DNA of 55,065 nucleotides, taken from NCBI GenBank assembly GCA_016182605.1, contig JACPGE010000058.1:1-55065 (forward strand), written 5' to 3'. Below are positions 35,648-45,389 of the stretch, piece by piece; the first letter of the stretch is position 1; every line of letters starts with the position of its first letter. The stretch is from Candidatus Hydrogenedentota bacterium (GTDB lineage: Bacteria; Hydrogenedentota; Hydrogenedentia; Hydrogenedentales; JAEUWI01). The notes under the pieces are model-generated. The model worked only from the letters and a program-made list of their open reading frames with translations, was not told where the DNA came from and did not search any database. The position numbers and the translations under genes were made by a program.

Positions 35648-37183
35648 TCACCCGAAGCTGGCGGGAGCCATGTTGCTCAGCACCCTGTAGAAGCGTTCCG
35701 CGGCGTCGTCGACCACGTCGTCGGTGTCGGCCATGCTGGTGTAGAGGCGGCTGCCTGCCAGGGTGATGATGCCTTCCGCTGTATAGCCGGCGCCGATCTC
35801 CTGGGCCACGTGCTTGCGCTGGAAGACCTTCATGAGGAAGCCGGGATCGGTGATATCCAGTAGCAGCACGCCATGGGTTTCCAGGTGCACGATGGAGCCG
35901 TGGTTGTAGGCGAAGAAGGGCAGGTCCAAGGACTGAATGGCATCGTTGAGCTTTTCCGTGAGGCGATCCGCCGCGCGGGCGGCCTTGCAGGGCGCGTGGG
36001 TGCGTGCCATCTCCGAGATGGCGAAGTAGCCGCCGGCTGCGCTGAGGGGGTTGGCGGAGAGGGTGCCGCCCACGAGGGTGCGTTCCGTGCCGCCGCCGAT
36101 GCCCGCGGAGAAGGTGGACATGATGTCTCTGCGTCCGCCGACGCCGCCCGCAGCGGGGAAGCCGCCGGCCACGCACTTGCCGAAGACGGTGAGGTCGGGC
36201 TTTACGTTGAAGTAGCCTTGGGCTCCGCCCATGCCCAGGCGGAAGGCGGTGACGACTTCGTCGAAGATGAGCAGGGCGCCGTAGGCGTCGCAGAGTTCGC
36301 GCACGCGCTGGTTGAAGCCGCGTTCCACGGGGCGCGTGCCGCTTTCGGTGCCGATGGGCTCCACCATCACGGCGGCGGTGCCGCCGGTGGTCTTGTTCGC
36401 TTCGAAGAGGGCGATGAGGCCGTTGGGGCCGTCGATATCGTTGGGGAAGAATTCCTGGGTGTTTGCCAGGGCGCTGTCCGGGATGCCGGCGGCCTCGTGG
36501 GCGCCCGTGCCCGGGATGCGTGTGCCAAAGACGAGCTGATCGCTCCAGCCGTGGTAGCCGCCGCCGACCTTGATGATTTTTTTCTTGCCGGTGAAGTTGC
36601 GCGCCGCGCGGATGGCCGCCATGCATGCTTCGGTGCCGGAGCCGAGCATGCGGAACATTTCTATGTTGGGCATGTGCTCGCTGATCAGGCGGGCAAGTTT
36701 GTATTCATATTCGTGGAAGAGTCCGGTGACCGGGCCGCATTCGTTGAGGACTTCGATCACTTTTTCGCGCACGGGCGCGTAGTTGCTGCCCAATACGGTG
36801 GGGCCGCCTGCCTGGAGAAAGTCGATGTAGCGGTTGCCGTCCACGTCCCAGAGGTAGGCGCCGTTGGCCTTGGTAATGTCGAGTGGAAAGGGGTGGTTGA
36901 AGGCGAGGTTATGCTGCACGCCGCCGGGGATGTATTTGGCGGCCTCTGCCGTGCTTGCGCGGGAGCCCTGACACTTCGTGTCGAAATAAGCCCGGTACTC
37001 CACCATTTTTTCCGGCTTGACACTGTAGGCGGGTTCGTTGATCAGCCGGTGCGCCTTGGCGGTAATCTCTGCGGTGTCCGGCCAATGGGACAAGGCGCTT
37101 TTTGCGCCGCCCTGGCACAGTTCGATGGGACACGCCGAATCGTGGATGGCGGGATGTTCGGAGGTAGCCAATTCAATCGACAC
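35648..37183 (-). CDS. Class III aminotransferase, glutamate-semialdehyde-aminomutase-like
   Basis: A 511-aa PLP enzyme if started at the GTG at 37183, which has GGGAG eight bases upstream; an ATG at 37198 has no ribosome site. Family marks are PGGVQHNLAFNHPFPL, GSGTEACMAAIRAARNFTGK, the Asp in LLIFDEVVTAFR and the PLP Lys in FGKCVAGGFP. This resembles HemL (glutamate-1-semialdehyde 2,1-aminomutase), but the extra N-terminal 70 residues and the lack of other heme genes point to a HemL-like aminotransferase of other substrate. It lies 77 bp downstream of a TetR regulator gene on the same strand. Confidence 0.88.
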   Translation of the reverse strand: MSIELATSEHPAIHDSACPIELCQGGAKSALSHWPDTAEITAKAHRLINEPAYSVKPEKMVEYRAYFDTKCQGSRASTAEAAKYIPGGVQHNLAFNHPFPLDITKANGAYLWDVDGNRYIDFLQAGGPTVLGSNYAPVREKVIEVLNECGPVTGLFHEYEYKLARLISEHMPNIEMFRMLGSGTEACMAAIRAARNFTGKKKIIKVGGGYHGWSDQLVFGTRIPGTGAHEAAGIPDSALANTQEFFPNDIDGPNGLIALFEANKTTGGTAAVMVEPIGTESGTRPVERGFNQRVRELCDAYGALLIFDEVVTAFRLGMGGAQGYFNVKPDLTVFGKCVAGGFPAAGGVGGRRDIMSTFSAGIGGGTERTLVGGTLSANPLSAAGGYFAISEMARTHAPCKAARAADRLTEKLNDAIQSLDLPFFAYNHGSIVHLETHGVLLLDITDPGFLMKVFQRKHVAQEIGAGYTAEGIITLAGSRLYTSMADTDDVVDDAAERFYRVLSNMAPASFG

Positions 37184-37259
37184 GCAAAGCACTCCCATTA
37201 TTTTTTTGGGGCTGTAGAACGGAGAGCCTCCCGGCTTCCGAATCCGCTGCCAGTAAAAC

Positions 37260-38024
37260 TCAGGCCGATAACTCTCGCTGGCCCGCACGCTGCTGGGCCT
37301 CTAGTTCCGACAGGAGCCGCGCTTCCTCGGCGAAGAGGGTATCCCGGATATGGCGTGCCGTGGCGCTGTAATCCCACTCGGCCGTGAGGGGACGCCACCC
37401 GGCGCCATCCATCAATAAATGGCAGCCCCTGGCAATGGCCCCATAGGGGTCGTCCATGCCGGTTTCCGAATAGGGGAAGCCGCTTATCAGGGAGGCTGCG
37501 CCGCTGTCGAAGACGCACCAGAGGGCGAAGCTCAATTCGGGCGCGGAACTGCGGGCTGGCAGCACCAAGTCGCCTTCGGCAATGGCGTCATGCACGACGC
37601 CCACCGCCAGGTTGAAGGCGCGGATCTCGAAGGACTTGATGTGCTTTCGCAATTCTTCCGGCACTTTTTCGAGGATGGCCTCGGCATCGATGATGCTCAG
37701 CACGCGCATCTTTTCCGGGTAGAGCCGCTCGAAATGTTCTGCGGCCTCGCCCAGGGCCACCATGCGCTCGCGCGGGCGGCCATGGTAGTGCGCGGCGCGT
37801 TCCAGCATGGTGTAGCGCAATTCCCGGCATTGGCTGCCGAGTTCCACGACGATCTCTTCCTTGCAACTGAAGCGGTTGTAGACGGTGCCTTTGGAGAAGC
37901 GGGTCATATCCGCAACGCGTGCCATGGTCAGTCCGTGGTAGCCGTCTTCCAGCAGGAGATCCTGGGCGACGCGCAGGAAGAGTTCGTCCCGTTGCTGCAG
38001 TTCGCGTTGTTTACCTGTGATCAT
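37260..38024 (-). CDS. TetR-family transcriptional regulator
   Basis: A 254-aa regulator. The start at 38024 follows AAAGG by about five bases; a much longer open frame upstream is not convincing. The helix-turn-helix lies at about residues 25-55 (GLTMARVADMTRFSKGTVYNRF), the classic TetR pattern. The remaining 190 residues would bind ligand and dimerise. It is transcribed towards the aminotransferase gene and may control it or itself. The palindrome before the MFS-acyltransferase gene is another possible target. Ligand unknown. Confidence 0.92.
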   Translation of the reverse strand: MITGKQRELQQRDELFLRVAQDLLLEDGYHGLTMARVADMTRFSKGTVYNRFSCKEEIVVELGSQCRELRYTMLERAAHYHGRPRERMVALGEAAEHFERLYPEKMRVLSIIDAEAILEKVPEELRKHIKSFEIRAFNLAVGVVHDAIAEGDLVLPARSSAPELSFALWCVFDSGAASLISGFPYSETGMDDPYGAIARGCHLLMDGAGWRPLTAEWDYSATARHIRDTLFAEEARLLSELEAQQRAGQRELSA

Positions 38025-38162
38025 GGCTGCCTTTGCGCGAAGTCGATCTACATGAGTACACCGTATAATTGAAGTGTAGCATTGATGCTGCAAATCATGC
38101 CAGAAGAATCGGGGCTTGCCCTGCACATTGCCGGTTTCAGCCGCCCATATCTTAGGGTGAGC

Positions 38163-38192
38163 CCCGGGGCGCGACCGCAACCGCGCCCCGGG
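38163..38192 (-). terminator. 11-bp GC hairpin after first pseudopilin gene
   Basis: CCCGGGGCGCG pairs perfectly with CGCGCCCCGGG around an 8-base loop, about 50 bases past the pseudopilin stop codon. No T tract follows on the minus strand, so termination may be weak or Rho-assisted. Confidence 0.55.
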
Positions 38193-38242
38193 AGCCCGAA
38201 GCAAAACCGCAGCAGAAAGAGATTCCCTTCCTCCGTAATTAC

Positions 38243-39127
38243 TTATACTTGGGGGAGTGCGAAGTCCAAGAACACCGCCCATCCGCGGGAGAAGGGCGTT
38301 TCGCCGGGATACTTCACAAAGGAAACGTGACCGTCCATGTAAAGTACGTTTCCGCCGCCCGGAATATGGTTCATGAGATCGGGACGTCCACCGTTGAGGT
38401 CGTCGTTCAGGACCCACACCGTGCTCTGCGCCTGTGCCGATGCCGCCGGATTGTTGATGTCCGTGATAAAGAAACGTTCGATCCCTTCACGGAGCCGGTA
38501 GAAAGTCGTATCGTTTACCTTCAGATCGTTGCTGAACACCGAACCATTGCCGTCATTTACCCAAACGGGGTCAGCAATGTCAACCAAGAGTCCAACCATA
38601 GCACCAAGTAGGTCATCGTGAACGTCGGTTGAGATAGTTGCAATAGTAACTGCTGGGCTATTGATTAACGACGAGTCGTCAAGAATACGATCATTGGGTA
38701 TGGCCCAAGGAATGTAGATGTACGACGCCGCGTTGAACTTGCAGGGGTTGGGCTGGTCGTTGGATTTGAATGACTCTACGCCTTGTTCATACCCTGAGTC
38801 GGACGGGCAGAAGGCCACGTTGATGTCCGAGAGATACTCGGGATAGACACCCTGACCATCGAAGAAGACTTCGAGCGTCTCGATTCGTTCGCAGACGTTG
38901 TCGTCGTTTTCGTCACGGAACTTCTGTGCATCCGGGAACTTTTCCCCTTTGCTTTCGTTGGCGTACATTTTGAAGACCAAGCCGAGTTGCTTGAGGTTGT
39001 TCTGGCAGCTTGCGCGCCGGGCGGCTTCTCGTGCGCGGGCGAGCGCCGGAAGCAGGATGGCTGCCAGAATGCCGATGATCGCGATGACCACCAGCAATTC
39101 AATCAGTGTGAAACCTTTGCGTTGCAT
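38243..39127 (-). CDS. Pseudopilin-like protein, H-x10-DGH type (1 of 3)
   Basis: A 294-aa protein. The N-terminus [19 protein letters not shown] is a type IV prepilin signal, cleaved before FTLIE by a prepilin peptidase; the helix leads into [20 protein letters not shown], typical of the large DUF1559-like pseudopilin family of Planctomycetes-type bacteria. Near the C-terminus it carries [17 protein letters not shown]. In the family model I recall this is H-x9-DG; here the gap is ten. The middle is variable, with acidic residues and paired cysteines. AGGAG lies ten bases before the ATG. It is probably assembled or exported by a type II secretion or pilus machine encoded elsewhere. Confidence 0.93.
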   Translation of the reverse strand: MQRKGFTLIELLVVIAIIGILAAILLPALARAREAARRASCQNNLKQLGLVFKMYANESKGEKFPDAQKFRDENDDNVCERIETLEVFFDGQGVYPEYLSDINVAFCPSDSGYEQGVESFKSNDQPNPCKFNAASYIYIPWAIPNDRILDDSSLINSPAVTIATISTDVHDDLLGAMVGLLVDIADPVWVNDGNGSVFSNDLKVNDTTFYRLREGIERFFITDINNPAASAQAQSTVWVLNDDLNGGRPDLMNHIPGGGNVLYMDGHVSFVKYPGETPFSRGWAVFLDFALPQV

Positions 39128-39280
39128 TTTAAAACTTCTCCTAAGCCATTACTACAAGATGATTGCGATCACCCCCAACGCCCTGTGCAGTTGGGAGCGA
39201 GTCCGGCTGCTTGGGTTGCCTTGTGGCGACTTCGGCGGCCGGAAAATTGACCTTTGGTCACTTTCTGGCATAACGATGAG

Positions 39281-39309
39281 ATATTAACATGGATTTAGTA
39301 GTTCGTCAA
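39281..39309 (-). promoter_or_regulatory. Promoter of first pseudopilin gene
   Basis: Minus strand: TTGACG (39304-39309), a 17-bp spacer and TAATAT (39281-39286). The predicted leader is about 147 nt, matching the other two pseudopilin genes. Confidence 0.55.
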
Positions 39310-39419
39310 TAGGCTATTTCGTGTTCAATACTGCAATATCGAATTTCGAGTTTCGTGTGTTTTATTGGCTTTTACACCGGCCCCGGGCTTTGCTATAGTC
39401 GGCCATAGAGGAGAACACC

Positions 39420-40139
39420 ATGGGCAGATTGATCCTTGTGCGGCACGGTCAGGCATCGTTTCTAAGTGACGATTACGACAGGCTTTCGGAGCGGGGGCTG
39501 GAGCAGTCGCGCCTGCTGGGGCAGTTTTGGTCGCGGAACGGGGTGGCGTTTAGCCGGGCGATTTCCGGGCCACGGCGCCGGCATCAGGAGACGGCCGGGG
39601 CGGTGGTGGCGGCCTACGGTGACGCGGGCGTGGCGTTCCCCGAGGTGGAGGTGGCGCCGGCGCTGGATGAGTTCGATTGGGATGGGCTGATGCAGTATGC
39701 GTCGCTGCATTTGCTGAAGGCGCACCCGCGGCTGCTGGAATTACACGGGGTCCTGCAGCATGCCGTGGACAATGCGGCCAGGCGGCGCGCGATCCAGAAG
39801 TATATGGAGGCGCTGATGGCGCTGTGGGTGCGGGGCGAGTTTGAGTCGAGCACGATCGAGTCCTGGCCGGAGTTTTGTGCGCGGGTCTATGGGGCCATCG
39901 CGGAGCTGACGGCGGAGGCGGATTCTGGGGCGAATGTGGTGGTGTTCACCTCTGGGGGCACGGCAGCGGTGGTGGTGCAGCGTGCGCTGGATCACGCGTC
40001 TGAGAAGACTTTGGAGTTGATTTGGACGCTGCGCAATGGGGCGCTGGTGGAGTTTTTGTTCACGCGGGAGCGGTTTTCATTGGGCAGTTTTAATGATGTG
40101 CCGCATCTGCCGGATCCGGCGTATTGGACGTATCGCTAA
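39420..40139 (+). CDS. Histidine phosphatase-family protein
   Basis: A 239-aa member of the phosphoglycerate-mutase-like histidine phosphatases. The catalytic motif is LVRHGQA at about residues 6-12, the second Arg is in SGPRRRHQETA, and a late motif FTSGGTAA stands where the second His usually is. It has no signal peptide and acts in the cytoplasm on an unknown phosphate ester. It starts at ATG 39420 after GAGGAG. Codon use is strongly GC-biased. Confidence 0.92.
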   Translation: MGRLILVRHGQASFLSDDYDRLSERGLEQSRLLGQFWSRNGVAFSRAISGPRRRHQETAGAVVAAYGDAGVAFPEVEVAPALDEFDWDGLMQYASLHLLKAHPRLLELHGVLQHAVDNAARRRAIQKYMEALMALWVRGEFESSTIESWPEFCARVYGAIAELTAEADSGANVVVFTSGGTAAVVVQRALDHASEKTLELIWTLRNGALVEFLFTRERFSLGSFNDVPHLPDPAYWTYR

Positions 40140-41011
40140 CCCGCATAGTTCACCACTTCAAGGCTTCCCGGCAACGAGCTTGACAGGGCACACGAATAAG
40201 AGACCAGAACGCCCCCCAGTTCCGATCCAAAGGGCGTACACGTTCCGGGGACAGCCCCGCGCCGGTGCGGGACGGTGCTGCGGCGTTGAGGAGGTTCACA
40301 GCCGGCGGGGACAGCCCCTTGGGCTTCCGTCCTGTTCCCGTCTATCTTCCGCGTGCTCCGGTGGTACGCGAAGCGCCCAAAGCAGCCCTTCCGCAGGGAT
40401 TGCCCATCGAAGCACCCGAAGAGCTCGCTTGCACGCCCGGTGTCTCGCATCAACAATTTCCTCAACCGTCTATTCCACTTCCCCCGAGGGGCACTTCTAT
40501 TCGCGGCAGACGGCGCAAATCGAAGCGCCAATCACGACGCTCGTCGAGCGACGTGCTACTTCGGAAGCGTCGATGCATGCTTCAACGAACTGCGCCTCAA
40601 CCCAAGGGGGCTGTCCCCGCCGGCCCCACAGACTTCCCGCCCGCAGCACGATCCCACACCGGCGAGGGGCTGTCCCCAGGCTTGGCGGTTTTGCGTGAAT
40701 TCCCTCCCTGGGATCGCTGCGTTGCACTCGGCCTTGATTCTCCTGTCCCATTCGCGTTCATCCGTGTTCATTCGCGGTTTGATTCCTTCACGAAGACCGC
40801 GAATGAACGCCAAGACACGCGAATAAGAGACAAGAACGCCTCGCTAGCTGAGGTCCAACGGAGGCAATGGGGGCGGGACGCCCCCCCCCGGCCCTACAGA
40901 CTTCCCGCCCGCAGCACCGTCTCGCGTCGGCGAGGGGATGGGCCCGGTGCGCATTTTAAAAAGTGCGCGGCGGATTGCTCCGCCGCGCACATCCATTAGA
41001 CTAAATGGGTA
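40140..41011. repeat. Repeat-dense non-coding island
   Basis: No convincing gene. It holds: (1) a copy of the GTTCACCACTTCAAGG element at about 40143-40182, related to 45581-45622; (2) an inverted pair GGCGGGGACAGCCCCTTGGG (40304-40323) and its complement at 40601-40621 with one extra G; (3) a direct pair of 29 bp, one mismatch, at about 40620-40648 and 40889-40917; (4) a 13-bp inverted repeat at 40766-40778/40796-40808; (5) a module-A relative of the 1-1341 repeats at about 40346-40378; (6) GAATAAGAGAC at about 40194 and 40821. It looks like stacked non-autonomous elements. Confidence 0.7.
40958..40990 (-). terminator. Rho-independent terminator of second pseudopilin gene
   Basis: A perfect 12-bp stem, GTGCGCGGCGGA with TCCGCCGCGCAC, around a TTGC loop (40963-40990), followed on the minus strand by TTTTT (40962-40958). 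It is 21 bases past the stop codon. The best terminator in the window. Confidence 0.9.
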
Positions 41012-42001
41012 TCAACCAAAGAAGCTGGCGATACCGGCGAAGGAGGTGTTCGCCGGGAACGCGGTGGGATAGCGGTTGAAGGACACGTGTCCGTCCATGT
41101 ACAGCGTGTTGGAACCACCGGGGATGTGGTTGTAGAGCCCGATAGCGGCATCTTCACCGAGTGCGGCGGCCTGGTTCGAGGCGACGATGTCCCACATGAT
41201 GGGCAGGGTGCTCTGAGCCTGGGCGGAGCCGGCGGGGTTGTTGATGTCGGTGATCAGGAAGCGTTCGATACCTTCACGCAGACGGTAGATGGTATCGCCG
41301 CCGCCGTTGCCGACGCCGAGCGGTCCGAAGGTGTTGCCCAAACCGGGGACGCCGGGGACATCCAGATCTTGGTCCAAGTCGCCGTCGTTGGAATTGTCCT
41401 GGTCGTCGAAGCCTGCAATGGCCTGTGCCCAGGAAAGGAGGGCGGCAAGCTGTGCATTGATCTGGACGCCGGCCGGCAGGGTGATCACGTTAGAGTCGAC
41501 GGTCGGGTCATCGTCTTCCACGAGGTCGGTGGTGAAGCCGGTGTAGACGTAGCTTTGGTCGGAGTTGCTGACGGCGCCCACGCAGATCGTGGGGCAGGTG
41601 CCGGTGCCATCGTCTTCCACGAGGCCGGCACTCTCTTCCGGCGAAGAGCCCAGACCCGAATCCGACGGGCAGAGCAGCACGCCGACATCGGTGAGGTATT
41701 CCGGATAGAGGGAATCCATGTTGGCCATGAAATCGGCGTCGTCGTTCTGATTGACGCAGCCGGTGCAGGTATCATCCAGCCCGTAGCGTTCGTCGGCATG
41801 AATCGGCGGGTACTTTTCGCCCTTGGACTCATTGGAGTACATCTTGAAGACGATACCCATTTGCTTGAGGTTATTCTGGCAGCTTGCGCGGCGCGCTGCT
41901 TCGCGGGCGCGGGCCAGCGCAGGCAGCAGGATGGCCGCCAGGATGCCGATGATGGCGATGACAACCAACAGTTCGATCAAGGTAAACCCTTGTTTCTTCA
42001 T
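41012..42001 (-). CDS. Pseudopilin-like protein, H-x10-DGH type (2 of 3)
   Basis: A 329-aa paralogue of the other two. The ATG at 42001 follows GGGAG by eight bases; a GTG three codons earlier would leave no room for the ribosome site. Prepilin signal [20 protein letters not shown], conserved [20 protein letters not shown] and C-terminal [17 protein letters not shown]. The middle is very acidic, including [18 protein letters not shown], suggestive of calcium binding, and has cysteine pairs (CTGC, TCPTIC). It is closest to the third paralogue, sharing [20 protein letters not shown]-type sequence and the NRYPT end. Confidence 0.94.
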   Translation of the reverse strand: MKKQGFTLIELLVVIAIIGILAAILLPALARAREAARRASCQNNLKQMGIVFKMYSNESKGEKYPPIHADERYGLDDTCTGCVNQNDDADFMANMDSLYPEYLTDVGVLLCPSDSGLGSSPEESAGLVEDDGTGTCPTICVGAVSNSDQSYVYTGFTTDLVEDDDPTVDSNVITLPAGVQINAQLAALLSWAQAIAGFDDQDNSNDGDLDQDLDVPGVPGLGNTFGPLGVGNGGGDTIYRLREGIERFLITDINNPAGSAQAQSTLPIMWDIVASNQAAALGEDAAIGLYNHIPGGSNTLYMDGHVSFNRYPTAFPANTSFAGIASFFG

Positions 42002-42149
42002 TATTTTCACTCCCAGTTTTGCGTAGTATGATGCACTACAGATAAATACGTGAACAGCCTATAAGCCCGAATAAGAATACGCCGCCGCGCAAACCTCCCT
42101 TCTTTTGACGCTGCGTGTTGCTCCCTGCCTTGGTCAAAAGGAAAATTGG

Positions 42150-42178
42150 ATTATTAATACAAGTCGTGAATTTGTCAA
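42150..42178 (-). promoter_or_regulatory. Promoter of second pseudopilin gene
   Basis: Minus strand: perfect TTGACA (42173-42178), a 17-bp spacer and AATAAT (42150-42155). The predicted leader is about 142 nt. The same -35, spacing and -10 occur before the third pseudopilin gene. Confidence 0.75.
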
Positions 42179-42662
42179 GCCCCTTGTTGCAAACCAATAA
42201 GCCATCGATGGCACATCTTGTTTTCTCTGGAGGAACCCGGGAGATTCTCCCTCTGATTGCGCTGTGTCGGGTAAACTTCACCCAGAATCGCGGAATTGCC
42301 CGCCCCGCACAAGCAGCAATTCGCGGTTCCAGACAAGGCGGTGGGGCACGTGAGGGCGATGCCTTCGCCGCGAAGCGGACGCTGCTGCGCGTTGCCGGAT
42401 TGGGGGCGTTCCGTGGCCTGTGGTTGGATTGTCGCGTTGTGACAGGGGGTGTATAGTGACGGCACGAGGGACTTACGGGAACGCGCACACCCATTGAGCG
42501 CACCCAGGAAGGTGGAATCCGGTGCGAAATTCGATGTGGTGGATTGGGCTGCTCTTGGCCTATGAAGACACGCAGCGAGCCAGCCGGCCCGGATTGTGGA
42601 GAAGTATTTTTCGGCGTTGCCGTGATTGGTGCTTGTATCCCATACAAAGGAGTTTACCCGCG
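42179..42662. other. Intergenic region upstream of the fucosidase gene
   Basis: It contains the fucosidase promoter candidate at 42429-42457 and no convincing gene. The fucosidase frame stays open upstream to a GTG at 42522, but that extension has no signal-peptide character and the start at 42663 has a much better ribosome site. Confidence 0.5.
42429..42457 (+). promoter_or_regulatory. Promoter candidate for the fucosidase gene
   Basis: TTGTCG (42429-42434), a 17-bp spacer and TATAGT (42452-42457). The leader would be about 200 nt. Confidence 0.45.
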
Positions 42663-44144
42663 ATGAAGATGCCCTTGAGCTTGGCGCCGATCTGCATCCT
42701 ATTGCTGCCCGCGATCATAAGTTCAGCGGAGGCTGCGCCACCCGCGCCGTATGGCGTATTGCCGGAGGCGCGGCACCTGGCCTGGCATGATTTGGAGTTC
42801 TATGGTTTCGTCCACTTCACGACGAATACGTTTACGGACAAGGAATGGGGCTACGGCGACGAGGCGCCTTCGGTATTCAATCCCACGGATTTCGATGCGG
42901 ATCAGATCGCGTCGACGTTCTCTGCCGCGGGGATGAAGGGGCTGATCTTGACATGCAAACACCACGACGGGTTTTGCCTGTGGCCTTCGGCGTATACGAA
43001 GCACGATGTGGCGGCGAGCGCGTGGCGCGATGGGAAGGGGGATGTGGTGCGCGAATTTGCAGACGCATGCGCGCGGCACGGGCTCAAGTTTGGCGTGTAC
43101 CTGTCGCCCTGGGATCGGAACCATGCGGAGTATGGTCAGGAAGGCTACGTGACCTACTACCGGAACCAGATCCGGGAATTGTTGACGCATTACGGGCCGG
43201 TGTTTGAGGTGTGGTTTGATGGCGCGAACGGGGGCGATGGGTATTATGGCGGCGCCCGAGAAGAACGCAAGATTGATCGATCCACGTACTATGGGTGGGA
43301 AGCGAATTGGGCGCTGGTGCATGAACTCGCGCCGCAGGCGGTCATATTTGGGGATGTGGGCGATGTTCGCTGGATTGGCAACGAGAGCGGGCGGGCGGGC
43401 GATCCCTGCTGGGCCACGTACACTCCGGTGCCGGCGGACGGTGAAACGAAGGCGGTGCCCGGGACGGCCAAGTATCAACTGGGAGAGACGGGGACGCGGA
43501 ATGGCCAGTTCTGGATGCCGGGCGAGGTGGATGTATCCATACGTCCCGGGTGGTTTTACCACGAGAAGGAGAATGGCCGCGTACGCACGCCTGAGAACCT
43601 GGTGAATCTTTATTTTGGATCGGTGGGCAAAGGGGCTTCGTTGTTGTTGAACGTGCCGCCGGATCGCCGGGGCCAGATTCACGAGGCGGACGTGGCGGCG
43701 CTTCAGGGGTTCCGGAAGCGCATGGACGCTATCTTTGCGGTCGATCTGGCGCAGGGCGCGCGGGTGGAGGCGAGCAATGTACGGGGCGGGGCGGCGGAAT
43801 TTTCCAGTGAACGGGTAATCGATGGCGATCGTGGAACGTACTGGAGCACGGACGATGGCGAGACCACGCCCACGCTGACGATACACTTTCAGAAAGCGCA
43901 GACTTTCAATGTGGTCAGCCTGCGCGAGTATCTGCCATTGGGCCAGCGCATCGACGATTGGGCATTGGATGCGCTGCGGGATGGCGCGTGGAGCACCTTC
44001 GCGGAGGGGACTGCCATGGGGCCGCGCCGGCTGTGGCGGGGCGATCGGGTTACGGCGGATGCGGTGCGTCTTCGGATAGTGAAATCCCCGGTGTGCCCCG
44101 CCATTTCCGAGATTGCGGTTCATCTGGATCCGGCGCAGCGGTAG
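42663..44144 (+). CDS. Secreted GH29 alpha-L-fucosidase
   Basis: A 493-aa exported glycosidase. AAAGGAG lies ten bases before the ATG, and the signal peptide is PLSLAPICILLLPAIISSAEA. The GH29 catalytic domain (about 28-355) shows FGFVHFTT-like YGFVHFTTNTFTDKEWGYGD, LILTCKHHDGFCLWPS, FGVYLSPWDRN and VFEVWFDGANG, whose Asp is the expected nucleophile. The last 130 residues fit an F5/8 type C (discoidin) carbohydrate-binding domain, including IDGDRGTYWSTDDGETTPTL. It removes terminal L-fucose from glycans, suggesting use of algal, plant or host-type fucosylated polymers. Confidence 0.94.
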   Translation: MKMPLSLAPICILLLPAIISSAEAAPPAPYGVLPEARHLAWHDLEFYGFVHFTTNTFTDKEWGYGDEAPSVFNPTDFDADQIASTFSAAGMKGLILTCKHHDGFCLWPSAYTKHDVAASAWRDGKGDVVREFADACARHGLKFGVYLSPWDRNHAEYGQEGYVTYYRNQIRELLTHYGPVFEVWFDGANGGDGYYGGAREERKIDRSTYYGWEANWALVHELAPQAVIFGDVGDVRWIGNESGRAGDPCWATYTPVPADGETKAVPGTAKYQLGETGTRNGQFWMPGEVDVSIRPGWFYHEKENGRVRTPENLVNLYFGSVGKGASLLLNVPPDRRGQIHEADVAALQGFRKRMDAIFAVDLAQGARVEASNVRGGAAEFSSERVIDGDRGTYWSTDDGETTPTLTIHFQKAQTFNVVSLREYLPLGQRIDDWALDALRDGAWSTFAEGTAMGPRRLWRGDRVTADAVRLRIVKSPVCPAISEIAVHLDPAQR

Positions 44145-44187
44145 GGTGCCGGCCTGGCGCCGCGATGCAGGCAGGCGAGAAAAGCAG

Positions 44188-44225
44188 AAGAGGGTGCGGT
44201 GGAATTTTCCGCCGCACCCTCTTTT
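44188..44225. terminator. Bidirectional terminator hairpin
   Basis: A long stem: AAGAGGGTGCGGTGG pairs with CCGCCGCACCCTCTT (one G-T pair) around AATTTT. The plus strand continues CTTTTCAG. It sits between the convergent fucosidase and third pseudopilin genes and can serve both. Confidence 0.85.
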
Positions 44226-44241
44226 CAGTCAGGGATTGCGA

Positions 44242-45240
44242 TCAGCCAAAGAAGCTGGAGGAATTCGCGAAGATCCGGTTGGCCGGAAACTCCGTGGGGT
44301 AGCGGTTGAAGGAGACGTGTCCATCGAGATAGAGCACGTTCGATCCGCCCGGCACGTGGTTGTAGAGGTGGACCGCCGCATCAAAGCCGCCCGAGGTGGC
44401 CGCTTCGTTGGAAGCGACGATGTCCCACATGAGGGGCAGGGTGCTTTGGGCTTCGGCGGAACCGGCGGGATTGTTGATGTCGGTGATCAGGAAGCGTTCG
44501 ATGCCTTCGCGCAAGCGGTAGACGGTGTCGCCACCGCCGTTGCCCACGCCGAGGGGGGCGAGGAAAGCGCCCAGGCCAGTCACGTCGGCGGGGTTGAAAT
44601 CGCTGTCCAAGCCGGCGCGGACGTCATCGGAACCGTCGCTGTTTCCGGCGAGGCAGTTTACGATGGCGAAAGCGTAGCAAGCGGTGGTCTGCCCGCAAAC
44701 GTTGATGCCGGCGGCGCCACCAAAGGCGGCGGAGTCGACCACAGGATCTTCGTCGTTCACCAGGTCGAGCATCCAGCCGAAGTAAACGTAGCTTTGGTCC
44801 GGATTCGAGATTACGCCTTCGCAGGCAGATGGGCAGGTGTTGCTGCCGTCATCGCGCACGACGCCGGCGCTTTCATCGGTGCTGCTTTGCAGCCCCGAAT
44901 CCGACGGGCAGAGCAATACGCCCGCATCGGTCAGATACTCGGGGTAGAGCGTGTTGGCGTCGAAGGAGAATTCCCCGCCGTCATCCAGGTTGACGCAACC
45001 GGGGCAATCCGAATCGGTACCGTAGTTTTCATCGCCGCCCGCCGGGGGCATTTTTTCCCCCTTGGCTTCGTTGGCGTACATTTTGAACACGATGCCCATC
45101 TGCTTGAGGTTGTTCTGACAGCTTGCACGGCGCGCCGCTTCGCGAGCGCGCGCCAGTGCGGGCAGCAGAATGGCGGCAAGAATGCCGATAATGGCAATCA
45201 CCACCAAGAGTTCGATGAGCGTGAAACCTTGCCTTTTCAT
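44242..45240 (-). CDS. Pseudopilin-like protein, H-x10-DGH type (3 of 3)
   Basis: A 332-aa paralogue. The ATG at 45240 has GGAGG seven bases upstream. Prepilin signal [20 protein letters not shown], the [20 protein letters not shown] helix, cysteine pairs (CPGC, CPSAC, CGQTTAC) and terminal [20 protein letters not shown]. It ends FANSSSFFG, close to the FAGIASFFG of the second paralogue, so the two look like recent duplicates with diverged centres. Probably a minor pseudopilin or a surface protein that uses the pseudopilin export route. Confidence 0.94.
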   Translation of the reverse strand: MKRQGFTLIELLVVIAIIGILAAILLPALARAREAARRASCQNNLKQMGIVFKMYANEAKGEKMPPAGGDENYGTDSDCPGCVNLDDGGEFSFDANTLYPEYLTDAGVLLCPSDSGLQSSTDESAGVVRDDGSNTCPSACEGVISNPDQSYVYFGWMLDLVNDEDPVVDSAAFGGAAGINVCGQTTACYAFAIVNCLAGNSDGSDDVRAGLDSDFNPADVTGLGAFLAPLGVGNGGGDTVYRLREGIERFLITDINNPAGSAEAQSTLPLMWDIVASNEAATSGGFDAAVHLYNHVPGGSNVLYLDGHVSFNRYPTEFPANRIFANSSSFFG

Positions 45241-45389
45241 TGCACGACCTCCATCCATTTCATTAGTCCATAATTGATGTAAATTGGCCGAACTGGCCCA
45301 AACTTCCGATCCTGGCCGAGAAACAATACGCCCTCCTTTCGTATCGGCCCCATTTGCACATGTGCCCAACAACGTACTTCAAGAACTCG

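Noticed and set aside
35648-37183. Heme-biosynthesis HemL assignment
   Set aside because: The PLP site matches, but the N-terminal extension and absence of other heme genes make a generic HemL-like aminotransferase safer.
38048-38079. TACAC/GTGTA inverted repeat upstream of the TetR gene
   Set aside because: Arms are only five bases with a 12-base centre, too weak to call an operator without other copies.
42036-42647. 203-aa minus-strand frame upstream of the second pseudopilin gene
   Set aside because: It covers the pseudopilin promoter and leader, has low-complexity Pro/Arg/Ser content and matches nothing known.
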